From positions 325,781 through 389,780 of the forward strand of contig KV419428.1 in the NCBI GenBank assembly GCA_001630475.1: a DNA stretch of 64,000 nt, written 5' to 3'. Below, one piece after another: positions 10,301 through 22,672 of the stretch (position 1 is the first letter of the stretch; each line of letters starts with the position of its first letter). The DNA comes from Sistotremastrum niveocremeum HHB9708. Lineage: Eukaryota > Basidiomycota > Agaricomycetes > Sistotremastrales > Sistotremastraceae. Under the pieces are notes generated by a model. It worked only from the letters and a program-made list of their open reading frames with translations. It did not search any database and was not told the origin of the DNA. The translations under genes and the position numbers were made by a program.

Positions 10301-12129
10301 AATTATAGCTTGAGAATCCGGCGACCTCGTGTGCTGCGGGCATATCGCAGACGAGGGGAATTAGCGCACAACGGACGTGGAGACCGCCAGGACAAGAGGG
10401 GGTTTTGAAAATAGCGCCGGTCAGCCACAGTGACTCCAAATCATCAACGAGATGTGTTAGGAGTTTGTTAATCTGATCTAGAGACGGCTTGGATGGACCG
10501 GGGACAACCCCAGCAAGATATACATTGCCTATTCGATGACGGAGGTAAGCTGGTAAACTCAGCAGAACCATGTATATGGCAGTCACAGAAGCATGCTTTC
10601 CAGCAGGCTTCTGATGATAAGGATTCAATCCGTCGACGTTCAGACTGAAAGCATAGCGTCCGACGCCGGGCGATTGAATGAAGAAAGGCTGCCCATCCGT
10701 ATCTTTGAAATTGCGCATGGCATCCCCATCCCATATATCCCGCATGGATGCATCGCTAGACGTGGAGGGCCTTTCGAGTAATGCCTCCGCGATCTCCTTC
10801 CTAGATAGTGTTCGGGCAAGCCATCCTCGTAGATCCTGATGGAGGTATTTGCGATACGGAACTCTATGAGTTTTTCCGTGTATCAGACGTTCGTAAAAGA
10901 GCTCCGCATTGCATAGCGAACTTGATGGCGTGGCTTTGAAGGTACATCTGTCGATTTTGCAATCTTCAGGATAGCATTGAAAACACTCCGGACAACACAC
11001 GTAAGAACGTGTTGGAGGCTCCAAGCCGAGATGCTTCAACGTGGTCCGAGGATCCGACGAGATGTCGGATGATAATTTCGCGAGATCGATGTCGCATCCT
11101 TGAGTCGCCAAAATCCGCAGGATGGCCGAGAGAAAGGCTTGGATGAGCGTGAGTCGGGAAAAGGAGACGTGACAGAGAAGATGGAGAACGGCCAGAAGAA
11201 GATGACAGGCTATATATAGAGGAGGAGCCTGAAATATGTTGGGCATCGGGGCGGATTCTGGATAAATGGTGATGAATGAAGGTACGGATGAAATGAATGA
11301 CGAATGCACTTACTGAAAAGATCGCCCGCTTTTGGAGGGATTTGAGTCGTCTTCGATTGTACACCCTTCTGCCTTTCCCATTCCAAAGCCTTCAATGCCT
11401 CTAACTTTGCGAACTCGTAACTTATCGATCCCAATATTCTTTCCAGGCCAGGGTGTCCTGGGTATAGTTCCATAAGGTCGTCCGCCTGACTCACAATCGC
11501 AAAAATTTTTCCTTCGAAATCGAGGAAAGGAGCGTTCTCAGGAGCTTCCCAATCCAAACAACATTTCCCGGAATTGACACTATCGAATCGCTCTCGAGTT
11601 ATGAAAGCGGGGTCCTGAATCGGGGAAGCGCAGAATGACAAAGGACCTGAAAGCATGGTCTGCGAAATTACGATGTCCAGATCCTCCTGAAGGCAGGCGA
11701 TCTAAAGATGCGGGTAAGAAGGTGAGACAGTAAAGATAGTGATTGATGCGAAAAAATAGGACACACCTGCTTGTCTTCCACAGTCGCGGAATTTTTTGCG
11801 GGAAGAGTCCTTCTGTCGCGCTGGACTGAAGCCTGCGAGCTGTCCGCGCGTTGTGGAAGCATCTCCAACACAGAAAGCAGTGTCAGATCCTTCTCGGCTT
11901 CGCGATCAATCTCTCCTGGTGAGCTTCTGCCATAATCTTTCTTGACATGCCTCTTGGCGGTGCCCCGAGAGAGCCATCGTCCATATACGAGGATCCCCCC
12001 TTCCATTCTCGACATTCCGCATTTTTCAACACTGCAGACGCATAGACGCACATCGGTGCCCACGAGATCGGGGGGACATGGTGCGAGGATGGCGTTCCGT
12101 ACACCGTCCAGGCTGCCCGAGGGAGGCAT
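7379..12129 (-). CDS. Tnp2-type transposase (CACTA/EnSpm-like element)
   Basis: Nine exons (11767-12129, 11314-11701, 9798-11257, 9408-9746, 9129-9350, 8556-9075, 8245-8506, 7775-8201, 7379-7699) give about 1433 aa with every phase matching. The N-terminus has a Cys-rich segment (CVCSVEKCGMSRMEGG). A second Cys block is CCPECFQCYPEDC. The central tnp2 core (Pfam Transposase_21 type) shows SLNVDGLNPYHQKPAGK, LAGVVPGPSKPSLDQIN, RCALIPLVCDMPAAHEVAGF and TVIDSMHALLLGLLETHC. The C-terminal half has ADEWRNLCSISLVYSL, PNHHAALHLPDLLKRFGPVHAW and a later FRSGDSTKAG...GGKLYYKK block usual for basidiomycete copies. No internal stop or frameshift was needed, so the copy may be recent. The last exon and stop are least certain. 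I found no CACTA termini. Confidence 0.85.
7379..12129 (-). mobile_element. CACTA/EnSpm-like DNA transposon, coding part; ends not resolved
   Basis: The element is defined by its Tnp2 transposase gene. I looked for matching terminal inverted repeats and CACTA motifs in about 300 bp on each side and saw none, so only the coding interval is given. True ends may lie further out in the gene-free DNA at 6.8-7.4 kb and 12.1-13.0 kb. Confidence 0.6.
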
Positions 12130-13072
12130 GATGGGGGGAGGTTTACGGGGAGATGATCTGAGGGAATTGATTTAAGCTGAGGAATTGAGCATGCATCAGA
12201 ATCCAGGATGCCGGAAGTGTTTTGATACTGTATATGGTTCGAGTATGTGACCGACAGTCTGGCCAGTGAGAACACATCGATTCCCGATCTAACGTGTGTT
12301 AGTGTATGCGTTTCCAGCCATTAAAGCCGTATAGCGAGCGCCCTTCGTGAGATCGCTCAGCGCTAAGCCCTAGCACAGCAATGAGTAATGGAGAGACGGG
12401 TTAATCAACCAAAAACTGCACTAGTATACGGTAGAGGATTTAAGCAGGGAATGTAAGTTAGGATACGATAAGATATCAGCAAGCATTTGCAAAGCCGTCG
12501 TGATTCCTGGAGGCCGAGCGTTGCTTCAGAGAAAAACAGATGACGTAATCATCGTGGATCATCGATGGCCCGTGCGCCGCGAAAACAATGAGACAGGGGT
12601 ACGGCGAGGAGGTTTGAAATGACATGAGGACGTGTTCACGCATGCCAGAGTGCACGAGATGGAATAGCCAGGTACGCGAAACTGGTATGCGAGCCGAGAA
12701 AGAGATTGGGGTTTTCAATCCTCGAAGACTACAGCCATGTACGTGCTCATTGGAAGGCCCTCTCAGGCATCCCAGCGAGAACGCTTGTGCATTCGAGTCC
12801 TCACGTGAGAAAGAACCAGAGAGTAATATTGTGTTGGAATGTCTCTCGCCAAAGATGTTACAGCCCTCCTACTGGGTCGTCCGGTCTCACTAAGTAAATG
12901 AAAGCTCAATGAAAGCTGCACAGAGAAGAACAGATATTTGCGCAAAAAATGTTCAACATTGTCATTCAACGAGAGAAAACGCTCTCTTAAAAAAGGCTTG
13001 ACATCCCGTCCCGTGGTGGTGGTGTGTAAATTCGGTCGCCCGGGCGCTAAATTATATTGGTCCCTTCTAGCC
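12130..13072. other. Intergenic stretch, no gene seen
   Basis: No frame here has recognisable domains or splice-consistent extension. It lies upstream of the transposase gene and may include that gene's promoter and the unresolved 5' end of the element. Confidence 0.4.
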
Positions 13073-14293
13073 CTATAGCCCCGTCAGCTTGAGCCTGTTT
13101 GGACTTCCTGGCATACATTCAATGGACGAACGATATGGAGCGAGAAGACGACCGTACTTTCTCCACGTCTCTTTCTTGACCCAGGAAGGCTGCCCATCTT
13201 TGCGTACCGAGAGCACGTACTGTACCTGAATCGGATGAGGGTGCCCCTCTTCCACGCGCGACCAGGACTCAAGATTTCGAACCCAGATGATTGAGCCGGT
13301 ACTGGTGGTGTGCAGTAATTGATATATATCACCAGGTTGAGGTGCATCGTTGTTTGATGGTCGAAGGACGTGCTGTGGAGTCACTTGATCAAGTGTTTTG
13401 GCGTTCAGATCATTGAGATCTGCGGTGACTGCGGGCGCAGTTTCTTGCCACAGGTGATATACTATGCCTTGAAACTGTCTGATTCGATGAGATGGGGGCG
13501 ATCTGTCGAAAGCACGGCTAGGAGAGGCTGATAGTCCCATAGGTGGGTGAGATAGCTAGGTGAATGGTGAAAAAGATGGCTGCAGAGCCTTCGAAGAAGT
13601 CCATACCCTCAGTGCAACAGAGCTTTCAGGCTCAATGACCTCTCCCACACGGTAGGCACCTAAAGAAGACTGTTTGATAGACCCTGGGGGTGTCTGCGCG
13701 CTTTGGGTGCAGGACGCGAGCGGGATAAGACGATTTTGCTGCTCTGCGTTATTGATTGCACGAACACTAGCAATATAATATGAGGTCCAGTCCTGTGGCC
13801 AATGATGGAAACGTACAGATTATCAAGGGACTGGGATGATAATTCGATCTGGATATCATCGCCTTCATACGTAACGACGCTGAATCATAGTTTAAAGTCC
13901 AGCCAGGCCATTAAATCACATCTTTGCGTACCCCTTGAATGAATGAGCGAGTTGGATCGCTCGGTCTGGTGTGATTAAGTGCAAGGTGACGAAACGAGCG
14001 CACTATTAAGGGGATCAATTAAAAACAGTGAGGGCGATGACTTTACACACATCAGACAGCGAGAACCGTGCTTTCTTTGCAGAAGGGGCGTCGGGTCCCA
14101 GTGAAGCATGCCTGCGTTTGATGGTTCGCTGGGTATCAGCATTGCTGAATGTCTTAGGAGACTTCGGATCACAGAGTGATTGCGGGAGTGAAGACGGCTG
14201 GGGATTCACTTTTGGTAGGAGGCGGAAAGATGAATCGCCGCGCCGATAAGTGAAGAACTTCGTAGTCACTGAGTGGTGGTTAGCTCGCTCCAT
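13073..14293 (-). CDS. Uncharacterised 339-aa protein
   Basis: Five exons (14051-14293, 13932-14002, 13817-13879, 13607-13766, 13073-13555) join in phase to 339 aa beginning MERANHHSVTTKFF. An N-terminal basic Ser/Pro-rich part (TIKRRHASLGPDAPSAKKAR, nuclear-signal-like) precedes a segment with FVTLHLITPDRAIQLAHSF and VVTYEGDDIQIEL. The C-terminal exon is acidic and hydrophilic with a closing WVKKETWRKYGRLLAPY. No family is recognised. The consistent phases and basic patch suggest a real nuclear protein, but the function is open. Confidence 0.6.
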
Positions 14294-14882
14294 GTCGAGT
14301 CGATTGCGGCCGACTATGCTGGGTACTTAAGGTGGTCATCAGTCACTGACTCACTGCGAGCTAACCTGGCGCCAGGTAGCCGGTTTATCCTGATATCCTA
14401 AACGGGAGCTTTCTAACCCTACGCCGGGTTCCAGCGGAGAACACCCCACGTCAGTACGCGACGCATGATAGTCCGGGTTAGATGGCGATCGTGTCGGTAT
14501 ATCGGTTTGGGAAATAGGATAAATATAAAATGATTTTTTTTTTATAATTTGTAAAATCATTTATATATTATTCAATGCCGGCCAGACTTATCCGAACCCC
14601 TATAAGCGGGAGGTATATTCGTTCAGGGAAGCCAGAAATGGGCGTTAGGCACCCTTGGAACACCTAGTACCACGGTGTTGTCGGAGAAGCCTGCGGGACC
14701 AACTTCGTCGGCGCCAATTTGCATGGAATAAGACAAAAAATATGACCAGTATCGGTCGGATATGACAGGTCTGACTGTACTCCATCATGAACCAAAGTAC
14801 GTCTTGATCTATTTGAGATTATCAGACATTGATCATATACTAGTCGGCTACCGATGACTACCAGACAGGCATATACCCTCTG
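14294..14882. other. Intergenic stretch with short AT-rich tract
   Basis: No gene is seen. A run of T/A (about 14520-14572) stands out and may contribute to promoter or terminator function of the flanking minus-strand genes. Confidence 0.4.
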
Positions 14883-17428
14883 TTATATTCGTGGTGCCTT
14901 CACAGGATAAGATGGTTCGGACAGGTTCCGAGATCGCGCACGTTTACCATGTTCGTTCTGTTGCTGCTCGTAAGCTTCTGATGAACTGCCTCGCTCTTGA
15001 AGGATCTGAAGATTCTCGGCGACATAATTCGGTTTGACGGGTCTCTCAAACCTTGATTGTTTCCGGTAGTTGGTGACTAGAAGATGCCGAGGTCAGGGTT
15101 ATAGACAAGATAGTGGAATGTAGCTCACATACGTTGACTGAAGTTGATGTGGGGTAAAACAGGTAACCGTTGTTTAAGTTGATCGGCCGATGTTGCGACC
15201 AATTCGCCCAGGTTGAGGATTTTCATCAGCCCTGCGTGTACGGCGTTCTGCTTCCTACGGGTCAGTAGGGCGGAAATCTTCGACATGTCAAAGTGCTCCT
15301 CATGCGGACTGTAGCTTGACACAGGATTATGCATTGCTGAGCTACCCATTTTTGTCAATTGTCTGTACAATGTTTCCAGAGAGTAGATATAACATACGAT
15401 TGAGGTCTGCTTTTGGAATAGCGGACCAAAGCAGTCTGCGCTGTTGACACAGAAGATGAACTCGCAGGAGATGAAGAACCTGTAACCGTCAGGGGCTCAA
15501 AAGAGGGTTGCCGGAGTCCTTCGATGGAGGATGACTCATTCAGTTCCACTCGAGGTGGTCCACGACTATCTTGAATCAGCCGAGAAACAAGTGTGTACGC
15601 TCAATGTTAAGTGCTTACAGGGGTAAAGGAGATTCGGTGCGACGTGGATGCGGGGGCGGTATGTGGCGGTGATCAGGATCAATCCACAAGATCAGGGCAT
15701 TGGAGATCGAAGAGCTCAATTCGCCTACTTGTACTTGCGAGGGTTTCCGCGAACTGGAACACAAAATAAGTGGGGAGCTCTGCGACCAGACTATCCGATT
15801 ACGTACGCCATATCCATCACCGGAACCAAGGCATCAGGACGAGGCTCCGCGATAGAAGGGACTCCGATATTTCTCAGCTCCGGATTGAACGTAACTGGAG
15901 GATCCGGCTCATCAATGTTGGACGGTGGCACATCGTTAGGCTCATGCATAATTATGTCCGATGTGCTGGAAACGCAATCCTTCAGCGATTCGAAAAGATG
16001 ATGTCAACGGCGATGCTCACTGTGTGGATGGAGCAGATCCTTCGAACCTTGGCACCATAGGCGAGTTCGACGGCGGCCGCATGGATGAGGCCCAGGGACT
16101 CGGACCTCCTGGACTATGGTGCTGAGGCCTCTCATGATCTCTTTTGACGGACACCGAGCTATTGATGATGGAGGCCATGGACACAGGACTGGACATTTGG
16201 GAGAAATCGCTGGGGGCTCTGAAGTCGTTATGGCGACTGAGACGCGGAGCAAAGTTAGTGAGATATGGAACACTGGATTGAAGTGAAACGCGCGCGGGGA
16301 GTTCCTTGGAGGACGAATTTGTCGTCGTAGAGGATATGCCGGGAGTGTTGTTGCTTGCATGCACCGGCACAATGTGGGGAAGAGTCCCAGGACGAAAGCC
16401 TAGTGCGTTGGGCACTGCATTGTGAGCAATGGAGGTATCCAAGGTGGTTTCGAGCACATGGGAGGTATCGGTGGATTGCAGACCCAGTACGTGCTCTCGG
16501 GGTTGCATCAATCCCGTGATTGAATTGTTGGGATGACTTAGGAGTGGCCTTCAGTATATACAAGAAGCGCTAATATTGAAAGGACTTACGATAGAAGTTC
16601 AGACTCTTCATCTACCCGGTTCTGCGAATGCGTCCTCGAGCGAGACGTAGAAGGCATAGTTCCACTGAAACGGACAGACTGTCGGCTGCCCTTTGCGTTT
16701 TGGTCTAATCGCGGCAGCTCTCCGAGCTCATTATGATTATGCATCGACGCATCTCCATCTGGGACGTTGCTACTGTGCTCAAAGTCAGCTGATGTAGATG
16801 GCCCGTGTCGGATGGACTCTCACTCGTCAGATCCGGCAGTATTATCCGAGGCAGCTCTGAAGTAATGCCCAAAAAGATATAACGGGCTAAGATGGTGTAA
16901 GTATCGGAAGACATGACGGAAACTTTCCGCGGTTGAGTTACCTTGGCCCTCGAGCAGCGAGTGTTACTTGGTCATCCGGGGACACAGGAATTGAAATCGT
17001 GGCCTGAAAACACTAAGGAGGATGGGATGAGTCGCGATCTTACGCGGGGAGGAGGGCGCTCACCGATTTGGACAGTCCACATATATACACTCCAGTAGTG
17101 TCCGCAGAGAAGACTCCATCTGTTATCTCTAAAGTTGATAGATCGACGTGTTCGAGAGCGAGGAGCGTATGCTCCATTGTGTCGATGCGATCAGGCCCAA
17201 GAGAGACATTGGTGATATGCAGACGTAAGTTAGGATCGACCTTAATCTTATGCGAGCCCTGTGCTAGTAGTTTGAGGCTCCTACCTTGAGGTCAGCGTCG
17301 AACTCAATCGTACAAATTTCCCAACGAACCACAAACCCAGAAATTCTGGGTGAACGCCGATGTGCATGAGGATGCGTGGTAGTGTCGCAAGCAATGTAAG
17401 TTGAGCTTATGGGAGTTACGGAACGCAT
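14883..17428 (-). CDS. Uncharacterised large Ser/Pro-rich protein, multi-exon
   Basis: Coding pieces read in order from ATG at 17428: an N-terminal part containing GFVVRWEICTIEFDADL and NLRLHITNVSLGPDRID, then STLEITDGVFSADTTGVY, a long disordered Ser/Pro-rich part (near 16.0-16.7 kb, including QPREHVLGLQSTDTSH), and a C-terminal part with KISALLTRRKQNAVHAGL, LPVLPHINFSQ and a basic end EHGKRARSRNLSEPSYPVK stopping at 14883. Introns are about 45-70 nt; several middle boundaries are not fixed. No named domain is recognised. The N-terminal block looks like a folded beta-rich domain, with a long regulatory tail. The gene may be nuclear. Confidence 0.5.
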
Positions 17429-17740
17429 GACTCTACTGCCTGTAGCTCTTCGCCCGGCATCCAGGGTGCACGTTGTGCCTTGAACGGGGAATCCGTATTA
17501 GGGAAAGTTGACGGCCCAGCATCTTGGTGAGCGGTTGGCCATAGGCCAAGCTGAACCAAACAACTTGTGTGACGTCACGCTCTCGCCTTTCGGATAAGGA
17601 ATTGCGAACCGCTTTCGGCGTATAGCAGTCATGCACGATTGAGGCACCCGGAAAGGAAGAAAAGTGAGCGGGTTCTCGAGGCAGGTGGGTATAAATTCTC
17701 GCTCGAAGGACAGGATGGCTGATCAATCGTCAATCAACCA

Positions 17741-18714
17741 ATGGATATAATCAGTACCTCCCACAGTCTGCGATTTTCCAACCTCGCATACCCTCGCATT
17801 CCGCCTTTCCTTCCCCGGGATCTCCAACTCATCATAGTCACCTTGGCTGTGCGTGGAGATAGAAAGAGATGCCTGCGATTCATGAAGGTCTCTCGGGATT
17901 TTGCCGTCTGGTACGCTCATCATGCCTAGTCTTTCTATGGTGCTTTATCTGACATCTGGGTCGCTTCAGGGTTCGCCCTCTGCTTTACGAATTTGTGCAT
18001 ATAAGCAAATACCTTCAGCTCTGCTGGTTTGTTGTCGCACGTAGGGAGCGGCTTACCAGGTTCTCCATGGCCAGAAACCTCTTCATCAGCACCCCTTACG
18101 ACTCCGCCTTCGACGCCTATGTCCTCAATGCGTGCGGCCAGGTTCAAAGTCTGGCCCTTCGAGGCGACAGCCTCCGAGGAGTCACGCATCTCACACAGAG
18201 AGGGGTTTGGGCGACTGTAGAGGTTGCCTGCAAGCCATCATCCGTCTTCCTCTTCCACACGAACTGCGAACTCTTTCAGCAAAGGCACATGGCCTCACCT
18301 GCGATTCTCCGGAACTGCACTCATCTTGCGATAGAACCCACTTCTGTGGACATTCGCTGCATATCTTATCTTCTCAACATAACTCCAACTGTCACTCATT
18401 TGGCATTGTTATTCACCTATCCGCGACTCTATGCTATTCACAATGCGAAAGAGTTCTGCGAGGAAAATCCTCAATTGTCATCGATTGTTCTCTGTCATTT
18501 CATCCAGAGAAGCCGGCCCACTTCTGGTGACCTGTGGGCCATCACGAGTTTTGGACCCCATGGCTTTGAACAGCTCGATTCTCGCGTAGCCTTGGTGGAA
18601 ATACTCAAGAACAGGAGCGCGTGTGCATCACACTGGAGGGCTCTTGCATGTGGGAGCCTTGATATCTGGGGAATGGGTAAAGCCCGACGAGAGGCAATCG
18701 ATGGTCGAGCCTGA
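17741..18714 (+). CDS. F-box-like protein
   Basis: Two exons (17741-17910, 17970-18714) give 304 aa. An F-box-like motif lies near residues 25-60: FLPRDLQLIIVTLAV, then LRFMKVSRDFAVWVRPLLY. The rest resembles the divergent leucine-containing C-terminal region of the large Agaricomycete F-box-like families (LVLNACGQVQSLAL-type and ITPTVTHLALLF segments). Such proteins usually serve as substrate adaptors of SCF ubiquitin ligases. The same frame stays open for about 100 further codons after the TGA at 18712-18714, so the C-terminus may be an interrupted longer version. Confidence 0.6.
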
Positions 18715-20089
18715 AAGTCCAGGGGCTTTGTAGATTCTCGCGACTTCGTAGCCGTCGTCCATATTGAACATGTTTTCCAACATAACATTTACATCATTCA
18801 CGGGTTTGATTCCGATCCCGAAGCTACTAATAGTTTTGACTCGGGACTCAGAGCCCATGATGTATTACCTTTCACTTTCAACACTCGTAGTCCTGTACGC
18901 CTCTGGCTCTGTGTTACCGCACGCATTGCATCGAATCACACCTTGCGTTTCATATCTCAACTTAAGGCATCACGCTTTCCTCCTAGATTGACTTGCAAGC
19001 TCAATCATAAATCGCACACGAATTACGACTCTTTCTCGTGTTACACATCATCTTCAAATCCATAACAAAGTCCTCCCTCATCAGCCCGAACATCGCCTGC
19101 CACATCGCCTGCTTGTTCTGTCCTTGGCAAAGTGTTTCAAGCTCACTTAGCTCAGACAGTTATCAAGACGAGGCGGATGTGGCTCTATCGAATTGGGCTG
19201 CATCTCGGTTGGATTGTCTACGCCATATTAGTATTGAAATCGGTTGAATCATCCACAGATCTTGTGAGCATTCATGTAGCCCGTGGTCGGGTCAAAGCGC
19301 TCTTCTCATTGGTCTCTTACATGTGCGAATTTTAGTAAGTACTGTCATGTATATTGATCATCCGACGTCCAATCTATTTCTGCGCTACACTTCATAGAAA
19401 TCGTCCGACCCCCGATCTTCTTACTGAGTCCCAATCTTCGTTTTCTGTCCTTCCCTTTTTCTCACTCAAAATGCGACTTCTGCTCGGGTTTCACTGTCTG
19501 TGGTCCCAGCGGCGCAATTCATCTTCTGTCGCATTTTTATATCGCCCCGGTTTCGATACCCACAAATTTGTACGACTCCAAACCAGGAGACTATGTTAGC
19601 GGTTTATGATGCAGAAATTTGCTTGAAGGTGGAGAACGTCAGTATATACAGTAGATATACCCTACCGAAGTCAGACAGTCAAACAGTGTTCAGCGTTCCG
19701 AAACAGATGCAAGCTCGTATATATCGATCTGATTGTCGTGATCAACGCTGAGCAGGATTCCGCCATCCAATCGATACTTGACGACTTAAGCGCAGGCTTT
19801 TACGTTGAATTCAAAGATTATCTCTCTCTCTCTCCGGCTTTTCGGGCTTCCTCTCCCGAAGGTCGACCCCGATGCTGACCAATCAAAGTCGTAGGCCATT
19901 GATGAGACCAAATCGCAGCATGATCCCTGCAGAGCAACAAATTCATCGATCAGCAACGCCATAACTCAATTGTGTTTAATAAGAGTCAGTAGTGCTGTGA
20001 AACGTTATTTATTCGAGAACATATGAGTAGTATTTGTATACAAGAATGTCAACGAAGAAATTTGCTCTGGAGGCTAATCGGGGATGACG
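18715..20089. other. Gene-poor stretch with F-box read-through frame and a TC-repeat
   Basis: From 18715 to about 19060 the F-box frame continues without a stop and with protein-like composition (HNIYIIHGFDSDP ... SPVRLWLCVTARIA), which suggests decayed coding sequence. A second open stretch at 19132-19335 looks hydrophobic but has no family. A (TC)n microsatellite lies near 19822-19836. Nothing else is supported. Confidence 0.4.
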
Positions 20090-22051
20090 TCACACCCGGG
20101 CGGCTCGATGAGCGATATCACCGAGGAGCATCAGGGCGTAATTGACGCTAGGAAGTTCTTTGACCAGGTAGGCGGTCAGACCGATAAGAAGAACGGCCAT
20201 AACAAACGGCAAGAGCGCCAAAGCCTCCGTGAAATGACTCATCAAGTCGAACGAAGTCAAAGTAATTGCGAACGACAGGAACAGCAAACACCAAACTGCT
20301 AAGGAGTGAGGGAGAGAAATCAGAATGGACAGAGGTCGCAAACCAGAACCCTCGTGTGAGCGGTGTACCAAAAACTCGTTCACGTCACCGGCATTCTGTG
20401 CCAAGGGTCTATTTTGAACGAGCACCATTCCCGACGTGAGACTGATTAAACCAAGGGAGATAGAGGCTGATGACGAGGCCCTTGCGACATAGATCCATAA
20501 GGATGCCTTTTGCGCAGAGGAATTGAGGAATGCTCTAAGAATGAGTCCACAGCTGACTGCTTGTCAGGATGAGAACATATGGCAATGTGGACACTCACGT
20601 TATCCCGATCCCTGCGAACATCCCTGAGCGAAGCCAGTCGCAAGCGAGCTGCTCAACAAATTTGTTCCAAGGTTGGAAATACGCAATACGATCAACCCAG
20701 AGATCGCATAGGGCCTCGTGGTATTTGGCCGGGTTTTGCCAGAGGATTTTGTCGATCCATGATATCCACCTCGGAAACTCGCATCGGATGTCAAGGTCGG
20801 GAAGCAGGGAGTGTCGACGGGAAAGCCGAGCGTGGATTTCATCGTGAAAATTAACAACATAGGTGCCGTAGATCTCTGCCAGGAGGCGGCCCACGATGCA
20901 ATTCCTATACGCTTGGGTGTGAACTGAATCTAGAGCATTTTTGAGAGTAATTAGCGCTGAAACTAAGGTTCCCCGAGAGCGCTCATACCGGGTAGATTGC
21001 CAAGCATCTGCAGGAAGGCCCGGCATTGTTCAGCGTCATAAGGAAAGGTAGAATCATCGGAGGTCATTCCATCTGAAACGTTTGAGATGGAAATGAGAGG
21101 GAGTCGTACATCCTTAACGGCGGGAGACGCACCGACGCAACCATGAGTCAACATTCCGATCAATCTCGTCTCGCGCGCATCCAGACACTTGAGATGCGCC
21201 GGGAAGTACTCAATGTGGATGTAGTACTGTTGTTTTAGGATAAATTCTGAGCTCCGGTCAATAGAGAGAAACATCAAAGACCACTGAACCCACTCAAGTT
21301 CGAAGAAGATGGGGGAGAAAGGCCCAAGGTTAAGGTGCTCGTGTCTTCAGCCCAAAATATAGTTTCCTTAACGTGGTCCACAAAGTAATAACCACATGTT
21401 CGCATATCGGATTCTGGCTCGAGAACCAGCTCAACCGACAGACCCGTGCGCATACCGCGAGCCCTGAGAAGCTCATCGACTTGGCGAGCACAGGCGATGA
21501 TCAGTTGAAAATTCCGAGGGTTCTCCAAAGCGGAGCGTGTCATGAAACGAAACTGCGGATTGTGCCAGTATGTTTGACCTGTAACAGAACACGATGTTCA
21601 GGAAATTCTACGCCAAACATATCGAGCTGACCTTCAGGATGGCAAAGCTTCACCCATCCGTCGACCTGGGTCACTGTTCCGTGGATGTCGCGAGGTCTAT
21701 GAGAAATCCAGTGAGATCGTCACGATGATGCACAGAAAGCGTGATGTGCGTACCCAGGATCATCCCAAGAGTATAAACCCGCCGCGATCGGTCCATGTCG
21801 TGGTTGGGCTCTTGAGCAGATATTCAGTAATGAGTTAGGTAGCTACGCTTTACGATCTCGTACCCGCGAGGGAGCAATGGGACATGATACCTGCTGGATT
21901 GCGCAGGCGTAGTGCAACGCAGAGTGAACACAGAAGGCGTGTAAGGAGGTGCCGGCGCCTCATGGGGCTCGGCGTCATGGTCATTATGTAAGCCAGGACC
22001 GCTGGAAACAGCAGAAGCAGCGGAATCAGTGGTTGAGGAATCAGTGGACAT
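20090..22051 (-). CDS. WW-like domain membrane protein of an Agaricomycete multigene family
   Basis: The gene begins MSTDSSTTDSAASAVSS at 22051 and ends HRAARV at 20090. In order it has a Pro-rich N-terminus, a small aromatic domain (GWVKLCHPEGQLDMFGVEF), ACARQVDELLRARGM, CGYYFVDHVKETIFWAED, YYIHIEYFPAHLKCL, DSTFPYDAEQCRAFLQML, AYRNCIVGRLLAEIYGTY and KILWQNPAKYHEALCDLW. The C-terminus carries hydrophobic, probably transmembrane segments (LALLPFVMAVLLIGLTAYL). The order and spacing match a large, functionally uncharacterised Agaricomycete family with a WW-like module and C-terminal membrane helices. Introns of about 50 nt separate these pieces; I did not fix every boundary. Confidence 0.6.
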
Positions 22052-22672
22052 CGTAGAAGACCGACGAGTGCTAAGACTGCCAGAAGAGCTCTATTTATGC
22101 CCAGTCTCATCTGAACCAGGTTGCCTGTTGTCCATCTCCATACTATTACCAGTGCCTTGGGCCGAAAGAACTTCCTAGTAAGGCCACCACACTGAAACGG
22201 GATTAGGGTGGTCTCCTGCGTTTAGTGAATTCGGAGGCCCACAAGTTGGGCTACAGGCGCTCTTTCAAAGGTTCTCACAAAATCATCCGAAAGGCGGAGA
22301 AAGACGGTAGAATGCGGGAATATCAGCGTCAGCCGATGTCCTTTGTCCCGGCATCACGTGAGCCATACATTGTCGATATTAGTCTGACTCGGATTGTAGC
22401 CATTGCTATTGCGGGAATTTGCAGGGAAGGCGCAGAAGAGACACCAGATTACGCATACTAGTAGAGGCAATTGAATAGGTGAAATACAGTGCTATTGACT
22501 ATGATACTCTATCAAGTGGACTCTCAAAATATTAATTTGACTCAGCCTGGGGGTGCAAAACACGACCAGGGATAATTGAGCGCATTAGGGAAATTTCGAA
22601 TACTTGGCAATTTACATTCGCAGAAATTACTTTTGTTGAGTTTGAGCTGCCGATACCGAGGCAATTCATGGG
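22052..22672. other. Intergenic stretch, no gene seen
   Basis: One 78-aa plus-strand ORF (22225-22461) lacks recognisable features. The interval probably holds the promoter of the gene at 20090-22051 and the 3' region of the next minus-strand gene. Confidence 0.4.

Noticed and set aside
12130-12500. Search for CACTA termini next to the transposase gene
   Set aside because: Only isolated TAGTG/CACTA words occur, with no matching partner on the other side.
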